Program-made: the position numbers and the translations under genes | Source: Elainella sp. Prado103 | Lineage (GTDB): Bacteria > Cyanobacteriota > Cyanobacteriia > Elainellales > Elainellaceae | Assembly (NCBI GenBank): GCA_025454395.1 | Contig: JALOOM010000041.1 | Coordinates: 1 to 37,636, forward strand | Reading direction: 5' to 3' | Length of the DNA: 37,636 nt | The notes under the pieces: generated by a model | The model's input: only the letters and a program-made list of their open reading frames with translations | The model's database searches: none | Told to the model about the DNA's origin: nothing | In this document: positions 25,448 through 34,646 of the stretch, piece by piece | Layout: every line of letters starts with the position of its first letter | Position numbering within the stretch: the stretch's first letter is position 1

Positions 25448-27213
25448 AGCAGTGCTTCCACAAACTCATAGCTTGAGAAGGGGCGTAAATCTTCGATTCC
25501 TTCGCCGGCCCCAATAAATCGGATCGGGAGCCCCAACTGTTGCACCACGGCCAGGGCGATCCCCCCCTTGGCCGTGCCATCGAGCTTGGTTAGCACAACC
25601 CCACTCAGTTTGGCAGCTTGGGAGAAGACTTCCGCCTGTCGTAACCCGTTCTGCCCCAAGGTTGAATCCAGCACCAATAACGACTCAATTTGGGCATCGG
25701 GCGCTTTCTTGTCGATAATGCGCCGAATTTTACTCAGTTCTTCCATCAGGTTCTTTTTGTTCTGTAAGCGACCAGCCGTATCCACCAACAACAGCTCAGT
25801 CTGGCGCGATTGGGCGGCGGCGATCGCATCAAACACGACAGCGGCTGGATCGGTATTTTGCCCCGGATTGGCAATCACTTCGACGGCACTTCGCTCTCCC
25901 CAAACTTTGACTTGCTGCACCGCAGCGGCTCGGAAAGTGTCAGCGGCTGCAATTAAACAGCGATAGCCTGATTTCTGAGCAATATGGGCCAGCTTGCCGA
26001 TCGTCGTGGTTTTTCCTGCCCCATTCACGCCGGTAATCAACCAAATATTCAGCTTGTCTTTTTCCGGGACAAACGACAGGCTATGGGAATCCTCCAAGGG
26101 ACGATCTAGCATTTCCCGCAGCAGGCTCTTGAGGTAGGCGATCGCTTCCTGAGGCGGTAGCGCTTCCTGTTTCAGCTTGTTTTGTAATGAGTCAATAATG
26201 TAATCCGTCGCTTCGATCCCGACATCGGCTTGCAGCAGGAGAGATTCGATCTCCATCACCGCATCCTGGTTGAGCGGCCCCTGTCCCACGATCGATCGCA
26301 ACTGATTGACCAGACTGCGCCGAGTTTTGTCGAGGCCTTGTCGCAACCGTTTCAGCCAGGTAATCTCCTCCAGGGAAACCTGATCGGGGCGACGACCTTG
26401 AGCCGCCAACACTTCAGCCGACCACAAGAAAGCTTCATCCAAAACAAAATCCGGAATGGCTTCGATCAGCTCGGCCTCTGAAACCGTAGCAGTCGCCTGA
26501 CGGGTCTGAGCCGCTTCAGCCGCCAAAACTGCCTGTCGTTCTGCTTCAGCTTCCTGCTCGGCTTCCAGTTTTAACCGTTCCAAGCGCTCTAACCGTTCCG
26601 CTTCGGCTTGGGCCCAAAAAGGTAAGGCGGCAGGTGGGGAGGTGGGTATAGCTTCGATCGCAGCCGGTTCGAGGGCAGGCGCTTCAGGGGCGATCGGTTC
26701 TGGTTCAGGTTCTGCGGTCGCCACTGGCGGCATTTCTGCTGATTCTGTCGGCGGCTCGACTGGAGTTTCCAGCCTAGCTTCGGGCGGAGTTTCTATTGGG
26801 GACTCTGGGGATTTAACTGTCGATGCGGTCGCTGGTTCGATCGCCGGTTCGATCGCCTCAGAGATCTCAGTTTCCGGTTCAGCAAATTCAGTTTGGAGGG
26901 GTTCGGACTGGAGGGGTTCGGGCTGGAGGGGTTCAGCCTGTGCCGCTGCGGGTCGATCGGTCTCCCCATCCTCTGGCTCAACCCCATCTTCTTCGACCTG
27001 CCGTTTCCGGATGTTGGCATAGGCCGCCTTTGCCCAAGTTAAGTAGTCTTGGTTGACCGCTGGAGTCGTTGCAGTCGATGGGCTGGCAGGTTCCTCTGCA
27101 AGGGGTTGTTCCGTCGCAGGAGGCTGATCGGTTTCGCTGGCGGCATCCCCTTCTGGCGGATCAGTCTTCGGCTTATCGTTATATTGACGGTTAAACCAAT
27201 TGAAAGAACCCAT
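25438..27213 (-). CDS. ftsY: FtsY, signal recognition particle receptor
   Basis: FtsY is the membrane-associated SRP receptor GTPase that delivers ribosome-nascent chains to the translocon. The 591-residue protein has a long acidic, Pro/Glu/Ala-rich N-terminal region (about 1-240) for membrane and translocon contact, then the NG domain: helical N domain (about 270-370), G1 GVNGAGKTTTIGKLA, DTFRAAAVQQ, DTAGR, TKLDGTAKGG and the closing GEGIEDLRPF. The A region contains a 15-bp tandem repeat giving PLQ(P/S/T)E. It lies upstream of nothing obvious on its strand, with nusB about 120 bp behind it in the same orientation, a common cyanobacterial order. Confidence 0.96.
   Translation of the reverse strand: MGSFNWFNRQYNDKPKTDPPEGDAASETDQPPATEQPLAEEPASPSTATTPAVNQDYLTWAKAAYANIRKRQVEEDGVEPEDGETDRPAAAQAEPLQPEPLQSEPLQTEFAEPETEISEAIEPAIEPATASTVKSPESPIETPPEARLETPVEPPTESAEMPPVATAEPEPEPIAPEAPALEPAAIEAIPTSPPAALPFWAQAEAERLERLERLKLEAEQEAEAERQAVLAAEAAQTRQATATVSEAELIEAIPDFVLDEAFLWSAEVLAAQGRRPDQVSLEEITWLKRLRQGLDKTRRSLVNQLRSIVGQGPLNQDAVMEIESLLLQADVGIEATDYIIDSLQNKLKQEALPPQEAIAYLKSLLREMLDRPLEDSHSLSFVPEKDKLNIWLITGVNGAGKTTTIGKLAHIAQKSGYRCLIAAADTFRAAAVQQVKVWGERSAVEVIANPGQNTDPAAVVFDAIAAAQSRQTELLLVDTAGRLQNKKNLMEELSKIRRIIDKKAPDAQIESLLVLDSTLGQNGLRQAEVFSQAAKLSGVVLTKLDGTAKGGIALAVVQQLGLPIRFIGAGEGIEDLRPFSSYEFVEALLSG
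26893..26937. repeat. 15-bp in-frame tandem repeat in ftsY
   Basis: Three copies of ctggaggggttcggg-type 15-mers encode the repeating EPLQPEPLQSEPLQ stretch of the acidic FtsY N-terminus. The unit length is a multiple of three. Confidence 0.85.
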
Positions 27214-27335
27214 AGCGCCTGCCGTCCTGATTTGACTCTGCTAATTTCACGGTCTAATGATTTCACTCTAGGAAAAAATGGGTCGCTTCGGCTAGTGATC
27301 TCGTCTCACCTGTGATCAAAACCTTGCCGAAACCC

Positions 27336-27980
27336 TCAAGTCGAGGGGGCTTCCAAGCCAGATTTTTCTCTATTGAACTGCTCACTGACTCGGCGCAGCA
27401 CTCCATTTAAAAAGCGATGGCCATCTTCGCCACTGTAGCGTTTAGCCAACTCAACCGCCTCGTTGATCGCCACCTGATGGGGCACCCCTAAAAAACAAAT
27501 TTCTGTCACCGCCAACCGTAAAATATCTTGATCGATCCGAGCTAGCCGATGCATCTGCCAATCCACCATCGATCGATTGATCAGGGCATCGACTTCATCA
27601 CGATGCGCTTGGGTTTGGGTCAGCAGCTCCATCACATAGGAACGCACCTCTTTTTGATTGGCGAGCTGGATAAATTCCGGCAGTTCTAAGGCAGCACCGA
27701 CTCGGTTAATCGCCGTTTGGGTGAGTTCGATCGCCTCGGTCACCATCGTTCTAGAGGTGTTAATGCTGCCTGCTCTGGTTTCACTGGACAGTAAGCGCTC
27801 ACTACTGCGGTTGAGTTCAGCCGCAGCCGTTTCCAGCGTGTCTTGGACTTCCACCGTCAGGGTTCGGATCGCAGCCAGCAGGACATCCTGAAGCGTTTGA
27901 GCCTGAAGTTGCTCTGGTTTATTGGGGAGTTGAGCGATACTGAGCAGGGCTAATTCACGGGAAATTCGACGGGCTTGCAT
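27336..27980 (-). CDS. nusB: NusB, transcription antitermination factor
   Basis: NusB binds boxA RNA with NusE/S10 and supports antitermination of rRNA operons. The 214 residues begin MQARRISRELALLSIAQLP, and the C-terminal half carries the family blocks INRSMVDWQMHRLARIDQDILRLAVTEICFLGVPHQVAINEAVELAKRYSGEDGHRFLNGVLRRV. Cyanobacterial NusB is longer than the roughly 140-residue E. coli protein because of an insertion after the first helix, as seen here. It is transcribed in the same direction as ftsY, upstream of it. Confidence 0.95.
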   Translation of the reverse strand: MQARRISRELALLSIAQLPNKPEQLQAQTLQDVLLAAIRTLTVEVQDTLETAAAELNRSSERLLSSETRAGSINTSRTMVTEAIELTQTAINRVGAALELPEFIQLANQKEVRSYVMELLTQTQAHRDEVDALINRSMVDWQMHRLARIDQDILRLAVTEICFLGVPHQVAINEAVELAKRYSGEDGHRFLNGVLRRVSEQFNREKSGLEAPST

Positions 27981-28083
27981 GGGGATTCAGTTGACCAGGT
28001 TCTATGCCTGAGCCATTGTAACAAGGTTTGATTCGGGGTGGAGTAGCCGTCTAACCCAGGGGGATGGACTGAGCTGCCTGGGG

Positions 28084-29919
28084 CTAATTGGGATTGCTTG
28101 AGGGGGCAGACGGAGACTTTCTCCGGGGCTGTACCGTCATACGTCCTAACCGATGCACTCCGGCTGCCGCGATCGTTTCGTACTGATCGGGTTGGATACC
28201 TGCTTCTCGGAGTTTCACCGGGCGACCCAGAATCAGCAGCGATCGAACTGGGGAGCGAGGCCGCGAGAGGCGACGAGTCAGCTTCTGCATTTGTTCTGGC
28301 ACATCCCCAGGAGCAGCAATATATAGAATCGGACGATGGGTATAAAACACTAAACTAGGTTTACGGTAGCCAATCATCACGATCGGCTCATTAGGTTGAT
28401 GGACTTGCTCGATCGTCGCTGCCAACTGGCGCAGCGGTAACTGCCTTTGGGTATCAAGGATTGTCATAGCGGGCAGGAGCGTCATCAGCAAAAAGCCAAC
28501 AAAGCCCAGCAGCCGCACGCTCCAAATCCATTGCCCTTGTCGTCGCAGCAGCAACACCAGCTCGCATCCTGCCACCAAGAGCCACAGGGCTGCCCCCCAG
28601 TGGATAATGCCAGATTGTTGAATCACTTCGGCTAATTGAGGCATCTCTGGTTCGTTACCCAACCAGCGAGGGCTGAGCCAGAGCGCCCCTGCAAGCAGCA
28701 CCGCTAAGCCGATACTGGCGGCATGACTCCATCTCACCGCTCCCGACTGGACAGGATATCGGAGTTGATCGCTCCAAAATAGCCCCACCAAAATCCCGGC
28801 GGCTGGCAACAACGGAATCGTGTAGCTGGGCAGTTTAGTCGCGGCGATCGTAAAAAATCCGAAAATGACCGCAAACCAGATCAGGGCAAACAATCCCAGA
28901 TGGGTCGATCGGGCTTGATTGCGCCAACGCTGGGGTTGCCAGAACCGCAATCGGCTGATCGCGATCGGTAAATAGGCTGTCCAGGGAAAAAATGAAATCG
29001 GCACGATCGCAAAATAAAACCAGATCGGAGCCCAATGGTTGTTGACCACTCGGGTAAATCGTTCCACATTGTGGTAACCGAAAAACGACTCGATGTAGGC
29101 TTCTCCATTGGCGATAATCACCAGAATATGCCAGGGTAAGATGATTGCCAAAAATAGCAGGATTCCAGAGAGCCAGGGCATTTCCTGCAACAAACTGCGC
29201 CAATTGCCCAGATATAGCCCAAATGCCGCAATAATTAGCCCTGGCAGCACAATTCCCACTGGCCCTTTAGCCAGGACTGCCAAGCCGCATAATCCCCAAA
29301 ATGCCAGATACCAGAGCTTTTGCCTATTTTGACGGGTTACAGAAGGCTCTAAATCGCCTGCCGCATATCCCCAGAAGAAAGCCAATAATGCGCCTCCCAA
29401 GCAACCACTCAGCAGCATGTCAGAGACCCCAATCCGCCCCCAAGCGATCGTTTGCAGGTTCAGGACGATCAGGGCACTGCCGATCCAAGCCGATAACCGC
29501 AACTGAGCCGGAGTAGCGGCATCGATCGGTCGCGTCACACCAAACTGCCGCAGGGTTAAAAAGCCAGCGATCGTCAAGCCTGTAGCTGCTAAGGCTGAGG
29601 GAAATCGCACTGCCCACTCGTTCACGCCCATCACCTGATAAGCGATCACCATGATCCAATACACGAGGGGCGGCTTATCAAACCGGGTGGCTTCATTAAA
29701 GTAGGGAGTTACCCAGTCGCCGCGCACCAACATCTGGCGAGCTGCTTCAGCGAAGAGGGGTTCAGTTTCGTCTACCAAGCCCGTACTGCCTAAATGCAGC
29801 CAGAGGCTAATCCCCGTTAATGTGGTCAACCAGAGCACTGCCCCCACCCACAGCCATGGCACTCGCTTGTTCAGATACCGATTCAGGTGAGCAGATAGCC
29901 GATCGAAATTTGAGTTCAT
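28084..29919 (-). CDS. ArnT/PMT-like family 39 glycosyltransferase
   Basis: A polytopic membrane enzyme of the GT-C class (about 12 spans) that transfers sugar from a polyprenyl-phosphate donor. The first periplasmic loop holds the acidic catalytic signature LVDETEPLFAEAARQML..GDWVTPYFNEATRFDKPPLVYWI. Later segments include VLAKGPVGIVLPGLI and FFTIAATKLPSYTIPLLPAAGIL, typical of ArnT-like proteins. From the ATG with an AAGG site there are 611 residues; another ATG five codons upstream is possible. The acceptor (lipid, protein or polysaccharide) cannot be told. A Pro-rich membrane protein gene lies upstream on the same strand. Confidence 0.88.
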   Translation of the reverse strand: MNSNFDRLSAHLNRYLNKRVPWLWVGAVLWLTTLTGISLWLHLGSTGLVDETEPLFAEAARQMLVRGDWVTPYFNEATRFDKPPLVYWIMVIAYQVMGVNEWAVRFPSALAATGLTIAGFLTLRQFGVTRPIDAATPAQLRLSAWIGSALIVLNLQTIAWGRIGVSDMLLSGCLGGALLAFFWGYAAGDLEPSVTRQNRQKLWYLAFWGLCGLAVLAKGPVGIVLPGLIIAAFGLYLGNWRSLLQEMPWLSGILLFLAIILPWHILVIIANGEAYIESFFGYHNVERFTRVVNNHWAPIWFYFAIVPISFFPWTAYLPIAISRLRFWQPQRWRNQARSTHLGLFALIWFAVIFGFFTIAATKLPSYTIPLLPAAGILVGLFWSDQLRYPVQSGAVRWSHAASIGLAVLLAGALWLSPRWLGNEPEMPQLAEVIQQSGIIHWGAALWLLVAGCELVLLLRRQGQWIWSVRLLGFVGFLLMTLLPAMTILDTQRQLPLRQLAATIEQVHQPNEPIVMIGYRKPSLVFYTHRPILYIAAPGDVPEQMQKLTRRLSRPRSPVRSLLILGRPVKLREAGIQPDQYETIAAAGVHRLGRMTVQPRRKSPSAPSSNPN

Positions 29920-30009
29920 GCCGCCTTTTGTCATCAGTCAACTCGTCATTTTGTCATCAGCCAACCCTGGGAATCCTGACAGGATGAACCCTTAGTCTTA
30001 TCACTGTAT

Positions 30010-30092
30010 GGCAAAACGGCAAAGGCAAAACGGCAAAGGCAGAACCGTGGAGGATATCGCCTGAAAGCAGCCTGAAAGCAACCTAAAAGTAG
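30010..30092. repeat. Two short tandem arrays (14 bp and 11 bp)
   Basis: A 14-bp unit ggcaaaacggcaaa occurs twice plus a partial copy (30010 to about 30045), and an 11-bp unit cctgaaagcag occurs three times plus a partial copy (from 30060). Both are in the gap upstream of the glycosyltransferase. Confidence 0.8.
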
Positions 30093-30144
30093 CCTGAAAG
30101 CTGAAGCAGGAAAATCGAACTTAAAAAATCGAACTAAAGTAGAA

Positions 30145-30798
30145 CTAAGGTTGCAAAATTAACCACCATTCCTTCTGTTCAGCCCTCCAATTGGGAAGCA
30201 AAGTTTGACCCACAACATAAGGGCCCCAATAGCGTCGCGAGCCATCTTGGGCGAAAGCCACTAAAACATCTCCTGCCTGTAGGCTCAGGGTGCGATCGGG
30301 CAAAGAGAGAATTAATCCTTTGGTTTTACCTTCTTCTGGAGCAAAATCCCAATGCACAGGCTGGCGGTAGGTCGTTGTCACTTCATCCTGAACTTGAGGC
30401 AGCAATGCGAGTCGAATGGGAAAAGGGGTTTGATTGCTCACCCGCAGACCACCCTGCAAGTTTCCAAGCTCTGAATTAGCGATCGGGCTGGGCACCACTG
30501 CGGCTGGAGGAATCGGACTGGCAGTTGGAGTTTCAGCGATCGGTTCGGGCTGGCTAGGAGGCGGAATTTCAGGGGCAGGCGGTACTTCTGGCTCAGCGGG
30601 TAATGGTAACACTGGCTCAGGAGCATTACTCGCGATCTGAATCTGAATCCGCGAGAGCAACAGCGCCACCAAACTTAACCCCAGTATGGCAATGATGGCG
30701 GGATAAATTTTTAGCTTCAGATCGTTTGTCAAATCACCCTGTATCCCTATCAGCCTTTTCTCTACTGTAGACAGTGATTGGGGTGTTTGGGGTAGCAT
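30145..30798 (-). CDS. Hypothetical protein with membrane anchor and Pro-rich linker
   Basis: I do not recognise a family. The 217 residues comprise a short cytosolic N-terminus, one membrane span (about 33-50, AIIAILGLSLVALLLSRI), a Pro/Glu/Ala-rich linker (about 58-105), and a compact C-terminal domain (about 110-217) with TPFPIRLALLPQ, PVHWDFAPEEG and RYWGPYVVG. The topology suggests an anchored periplasmic or lumenal domain. It lies about 225 bp upstream of the glycosyltransferase on the same strand and is divergent from the ycf20 gene. Confidence 0.7.
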   Translation of the reverse strand: MLPQTPQSLSTVEKRLIGIQGDLTNDLKLKIYPAIIAILGLSLVALLLSRIQIQIASNAPEPVLPLPAEPEVPPAPEIPPPSQPEPIAETPTASPIPPAAVVPSPIANSELGNLQGGLRVSNQTPFPIRLALLPQVQDEVTTTYRQPVHWDFAPEEGKTKGLILSLPDRTLSLQAGDVLVAFAQDGSRRYWGPYVVGQTLLPNWRAEQKEWWLILQP

Positions 30799-30851
30799 TC
30801 TAGAGGAGATTTATTTAAGATTTTGGGATCGCTGGGGATCGGGTGATTGTT

Positions 30852-31199
30852 ATGCAGAATACACGCCTCAGTCGTTTGGTAGATCGATCGCTCAGTCGGT
30901 TTGGCACTTTTTTGCGGAACCCTTGGCGGCGGCTCTCTGTGCTGATTATCAGCCTATTAGTGGGTAATTTTTTTGCGACTCTCACCTCCACGGTGGCGGG
31001 TCAAAATGCCGATCTAGATGTCGTTGTTTCCATGGTGTTGGTGCTGATTGCTGAAGTGATCAGTTGGGTGGTGTATCGTAGCGATCGACGACGGCTCGAT
31101 CCGTTCGTGCAGCGAGTATTATTGCTAGAAATGCTGAACGGGTTCAAACTGGGAACGATGTACGGATTATTCGTAGAAGCGTTCAAGTTAGGCAGTTAA
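30852..31199 (+). CDS. ycf20: Ycf20-like DUF565 membrane protein
   Basis: A 115-residue membrane protein of the DUF565/Ycf20 family found in cyanobacteria and plastids. Family features are NPWRRLSVLIISLLVGNFFATLTSTVAGQNADLDVVVSMVLVL and EVISWVVYR, with two to three hydrophobic spans. Plant and algal relatives affect thermal dissipation of excess light energy; the molecular role is unknown. The ATG at 30852 is preferred to a GTG nine bases earlier. The glycerate kinase gene starts three bases after its stop, so the two are probably co-transcribed. Confidence 0.85.
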   Translation: MQNTRLSRLVDRSLSRFGTFLRNPWRRLSVLIISLLVGNFFATLTSTVAGQNADLDVVVSMVLVLIAEVISWVVYRSDRRRLDPFVQRVLLLEMLNGFKLGTMYGLFVEAFKLGS

Positions 31200-31202
31200 G
31201 GC

Positions 31203-32282
31203 GTGGATAACCAGTCTCGAAGCTTAGAAATGCTGCGGCAGTGGCTGGAGATGGGTCGCTTAGATGGCTCCGCTCGGCAGCAGTTGGCGGCGGAAATTAG
31301 GTTCGGTCTACAGGTTTGCCCCAAGGATCTCCCAAAGGAGCCTCCTAGTGATTGCTCCAACGATCGCCTGGAGCAGAGACTCACCCAATTTCGGCAGCTC
31401 TACTCACGGCTTCAACCTTGCTGTCAACAGCAATTCGGTTGGCAAGATTGCCCGATCGATCTGCTCTGGTATCTGTGGATCCCGTTAGCTGAACAACTGA
31501 TTCAGTGGCGTTCTGCATTCGATCGACCTTTGATCCAGGGCATTTTAGGGATGCAGGGCATCGGCAAAACCACCCTGACCCAAATCTTGACCGAAATTTT
31601 GCGCCACTGGGGCTACCAAGTCTGTCATTTTTCGATCGATGATCTCTACCTTGCCTATCGCGAGCGGCAACAGTTACAACAGGTCGATCCTCGCTTTCGC
31701 TGGCGTGGGCCACCGGGCACCCATGATGTGCAGTTAGGGTTACAACTTCTCCAACAGTTCCGGCAGTCTCATTTCCCTGTCGCCTTACCCCAGTTTGACA
31801 AGGCACTGCATCAAGGAGCGGGCGATCGGATTGCACCCGTGATGACTACTGCGGCTGATATTGTCTTATTTGAAGGCTGGTTCGTTGGAGTCCGCCCGAT
31901 TGCGATGGCAACAACTCAGCTTCCTCCACTGATTGCCACGGCTGCTGATCGCGACTTTGCACTTGAAATCAACCGACGATTGCACGACTACTTACCCCTG
32001 TGGGATCAACTGGATCGGCTGATTGCCCTCATTCCTACCGATTATCATCTCAGTCAACAATGGCGGCTAGAAGCAGAGCAGCGGCTCGTCAATACGCATC
32101 AGTCGGGTATGAGTGCCACTGAGGTGCGATCGTTTGTGGAGTATTTCTGGAAAGCCCTTCATCCAGAGCTATTTCTCCCGCCGCTATTGCAGGCAGAGGA
32201 TCGCGTCGATTGGGTAATTCAGATTAATGCGGATCATCGCCTAGAGAAGATTACGGTCAGGCCATCCAGAACTCCAGGCTGA
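31203..32282 (+). CDS. glyK: D-glycerate 3-kinase (plant/cyanobacterial GLYK type)
   Basis: GLYK phosphorylates D-glycerate to 3-phosphoglycerate, the last step of the photorespiratory cycle. The 359-residue protein has a P-loop GMQGIGKT (116-123), FSIDDLYLAYRER (metal and substrate region), RGPPGTHDVQLG, LPQFDKALHQGAGDR and VLFEGWFVGVRP, a motif set typical of this class rather than the bacterial GlxK or GckA types. The GTG start is only three bases after the ycf20 stop. Its 3' end is one base from the convergent eda stop, leaving no room for separate terminators. Confidence 0.9.
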   Translation: MDNQSRSLEMLRQWLEMGRLDGSARQQLAAEIRFGLQVCPKDLPKEPPSDCSNDRLEQRLTQFRQLYSRLQPCCQQQFGWQDCPIDLLWYLWIPLAEQLIQWRSAFDRPLIQGILGMQGIGKTTLTQILTEILRHWGYQVCHFSIDDLYLAYRERQQLQQVDPRFRWRGPPGTHDVQLGLQLLQQFRQSHFPVALPQFDKALHQGAGDRIAPVMTTAADIVLFEGWFVGVRPIAMATTQLPPLIATAADRDFALEINRRLHDYLPLWDQLDRLIALIPTDYHLSQQWRLEAEQRLVNTHQSGMSATEVRSFVEYFWKALHPELFLPPLLQAEDRVDWVIQINADHRLEKITVRPSRTPG

Positions 32283-32283
32283 T

Positions 32284-32928
32284 TTAAGGCTGAGCCTGGG
32301 TTAATTGCTGCATCAACTGAGCTGCTCGATCGCGAATGATCTGCCAATCACCCGACCGGATTGCCTGCTGGGGAAATAGTTGCCCAGATAAACCAACGGC
32401 CACCGCTCCAGCTTGAATAAACTGGCTGGCATTTTCGAGCGTGACTCCGCCGGTCGGAATCAGAGGAATTTGACCCAGCGGGCCCTGTAAGTGGCGAATA
32501 TAAGCAGCCCCTCCCACTGCATCGATCGGAAAAACCTTGACACAAGTTGCACCCGCCTGCCACGCTGTCACAATTTCGGTAGGAGAAAGAGCCCCTGGAA
32601 TCACGGGCACCCGTTGCCGCACCGCCCCCTCAATCATGGCTCGATCCAAATGGGGAGAAAACAGAAACTCCGCTCCCGCATCGATCGCGGCTTGAAACTC
32701 TGGCAAGGTTAATAGGGTTCCTGCTCCGATCGAACAGTGGGGCAAGGCTTGGTGCAAATGGTGGATTAGCTTGGCGGGATCGGGGCTATTCCAGGTCACC
32801 TCAATCAAACGCATCCCACCTGCGGCCACCGCTTGAGCCATTTTGACCCCCACCTCAATCTGGGATGCCCGAATCACGGCAATTCCTTTTTGTTGCTGAA
32901 GTAAAGTTAGCCAAGAACCTGGTGTCAT
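32284..32928 (-). CDS. eda: KDPG/KHG aldolase (Eda)
   Basis: A class I (Schiff-base) aldolase that splits 2-keto-3-deoxy-6-phosphogluconate into pyruvate and glyceraldehyde 3-phosphate (Entner-Doudoroff route), and possibly 4-hydroxy-2-oxoglutarate. Catalytic features are IEVTWNSP (Glu near 43), GAGTLLTLPEFQAA, FLFSPHLD, VIPGALSPTEI and CVKVFPID (Schiff-base Lys near 131), then IPTGGVTLEN. The ATG with GAAGG just upstream gives 214 residues; a TTG 18 bases earlier is less likely. An edd gene is not in the window. Confidence 0.92.
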   Translation of the reverse strand: MTPGSWLTLLQQQKGIAVIRASQIEVGVKMAQAVAAGGMRLIEVTWNSPDPAKLIHHLHQALPHCSIGAGTLLTLPEFQAAIDAGAEFLFSPHLDRAMIEGAVRQRVPVIPGALSPTEIVTAWQAGATCVKVFPIDAVGGAAYIRHLQGPLGQIPLIPTGGVTLENASQFIQAGAVAVGLSGQLFPQQAIRSGDWQIIRDRAAQLMQQLTQAQP

Positions 32929-32978
32929 TATCCTTCTCGATCGCAAACACAGGTCTTGATCTTGCCACTCAAGACGGC

Positions 32979-33083
32979 ATTCGACATCAATTCGACATCA
33001 ATTTGCCATCAATTTGCCATCGATCGTTGCATCAAATCTCGGTCTAGTTTTGGTCTAATTTTGGTCTAATTTTGGTTGAATTT
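32979..33083. repeat. Two neighbouring 11-bp tandem arrays
   Basis: Four copies of attcgacatca/atttgccatca (32979-33022) and, after 18 bp, four copies of ggtctaatttt-like units (33041-33083). Both have an 11-bp period, near one helical turn. They lie upstream of eda and next to the end of the following minus-strand gene. Confidence 0.82.
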
Positions 33084-33088
33084 CTCGG

Positions 33089-33562
33089 TTAAAACTTATG
33101 GCTCCATTCCTTATCCCAGCAGTTGTCATCCTTCCACTCTCGCCCTGTCTGTTCACAGGATTGCTGATCTTGCAACCAGGGGATCGCGGTGGGATGGATT
33201 TCTGCCTGCTGGCTTTGAGCACTGAGCGCCATTATCCCAAGTACCGAGGGCACGGTCACTGCGGCCAGAAATCCAAATGCGACCAGCAAGCCGATCAGAG
33301 CCGTATAAACGTAATGGGGATTCTCCGCTCGCAGTCGTTCGATCGAGCGGCGCTCTCGCCCTGCAAAGATCACAAAGTAAAAGCCACGCTTGGGGAAAGG
33401 AATGGTTAAGCGGATGTCGATCGCATGTCTAGAGGACGAGTTGCGCATGACACGCTGCAATTCAACCAGTTGACTATCCGTAAAGGTCGCTGCGATTTCA
33501 GGTGACATCCGCCGCAGGACTTGATCAAAGGGGGAGTGATTATGCTTGGTATGGTGGGCCAT
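33089..33562 (-). CDS. Hypothetical small membrane protein
   Basis: Not assigned to a family with certainty. The 157 residues show a helical N-terminal part (VLRRMSPEIAATFTDSQLVELQRVM), a conserved-looking RHAIDIRLTIPFPKRGFYFVIFAGRERRS block, one long hydrophobic region (about 84-113, one or two spans) and a short tail with two cysteines (QSCEQTGREWKDDNCW) that may form a disulfide outside the cytoplasm. The block before the membrane span looks like one I have seen in other cyanobacterial hypothetical proteins. A GTG nine bases upstream is an alternative start. Confidence 0.68.
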   Translation of the reverse strand: MAHHTKHNHSPFDQVLRRMSPEIAATFTDSQLVELQRVMRNSSSRHAIDIRLTIPFPKRGFYFVIFAGRERRSIERLRAENPHYVYTALIGLLVAFGFLAAVTVPSVLGIMALSAQSQQAEIHPTAIPWLQDQQSCEQTGREWKDDNCWDKEWSHKF

Positions 33563-34533
33563 GGGGATCACAGTGACAGATCATTTTCTAAAACCAGACG
33601 CGATGCCCTAGAGTGTGTCACAGTTCTGTATGACCAATTCAATCAATTAGACCAATTCGATCAACCAGATCAATTAATAGAAGGTCTTACCAAGACGACT
33701 TTGACACTACATCTTGACATTGATGTCTCTCAACTGGAGAGAGCAGACCGCCCCGTGATTTCATTTAAACCGCCAAATGACTGATCTTACTCCGATAAAC
33801 CACTGAACTTTTCAACCAGTTTTCCAAAATTCTTTAGATTATCGAGCCTGATTTTCTTCCACTGGGCAAAATGCTCACTCAGCCAAACCTTAATCTGGCA
33901 ATATGGCTGCTCAGGTTCAGCTTACCCACTTGATTAGGGTTACGATCAGCTATTCCATCGTCAAACTAACGAGCATACCATAGATATTCTTGCAAATATA
34001 TTTATAGAACATATTTGTTGATAAAGTTGGTCATTCCATTAGATGTCGTTTCAATGAAGATGATGAGATGACGAATTGGATCAGAACGACAACGAGAGGG
34101 CGAGTGAGAATAAATCTGCGGGATTTCGGAAGTAACAGAGGAGACAAGTCATAGAAGCCCTCATCCACTAGGGTAGACAATTTGAACGGCTATTCACTCG
34201 AAACACTTTGCAATAATTTTTCGGTTCTCTCGTTCAGCTCGATCGATTCGATCAGTAGAACTACTTAATCCGAACTGGTTTTTACTGAGATTCTTTAAAA
34301 AAGCGCAAGATCTAGAGCAATTCTTGGTTTCATAGATCTAACTGCTCAATGTGCATCCGAGAAGGGGCTACAGTTCCGCTAGCTCTCCGATCCAATCCTA
34401 CTCCGTCCAATCCTACTCTGTTGAAGAAGTGCAGGATCAAGCTGAGAATCAGGTGATGCAAAAGCCGATCACTGAAGCGATCGAGTAATTAATCCAGCCG
34501 AATTTGATCCATTGGCAAGGTTGGTTTGCGACG
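33563..34533. other. Long intergenic region without a convincing gene
   Basis: About 970 bp with no ORF I can support on either strand. It is AT-rich in parts (33990-34030) and includes a 15-bp pair tccaatcctactccg/tccaatcctactctg (34391-34420). The only long reading frame, at its left end, is low in complexity and overlaps the start of the previous gene. It could hold an unrecognised RNA or decayed sequence. Confidence 0.5.
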
Positions 34534-34629
34534 CAACTGACCATCAACTCACTATCAACTGGCGATTAACCCAACTGGCGATTAACCCAACTGGCGATTA
34601 ACCCAACTGACCATCAACTCACTATCAAC
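34534..34629. repeat. Nested repeats in front of hup
   Basis: A perfect 26-bp direct repeat (34534-34559 and 34604-34629, beginning caactgaccatcaactc) encloses three perfect copies of a 16-bp unit tggcgattaacccaac (34560-34607). The second 26-bp copy ends 17 bp before the hup ATG, so the array lies in the hup promoter or leader. Confidence 0.88.
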
Positions 34630-34646
34630 CGATTGAGGAAAGTGCC

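Noticed and set aside
33521-33784. Plus-strand ORF of 87 residues
   Set aside because: Low-complexity (QFNQLDQFDQPDQ), overlaps the 5' end of the better-supported minus-strand membrane protein, and has no recognisable family.
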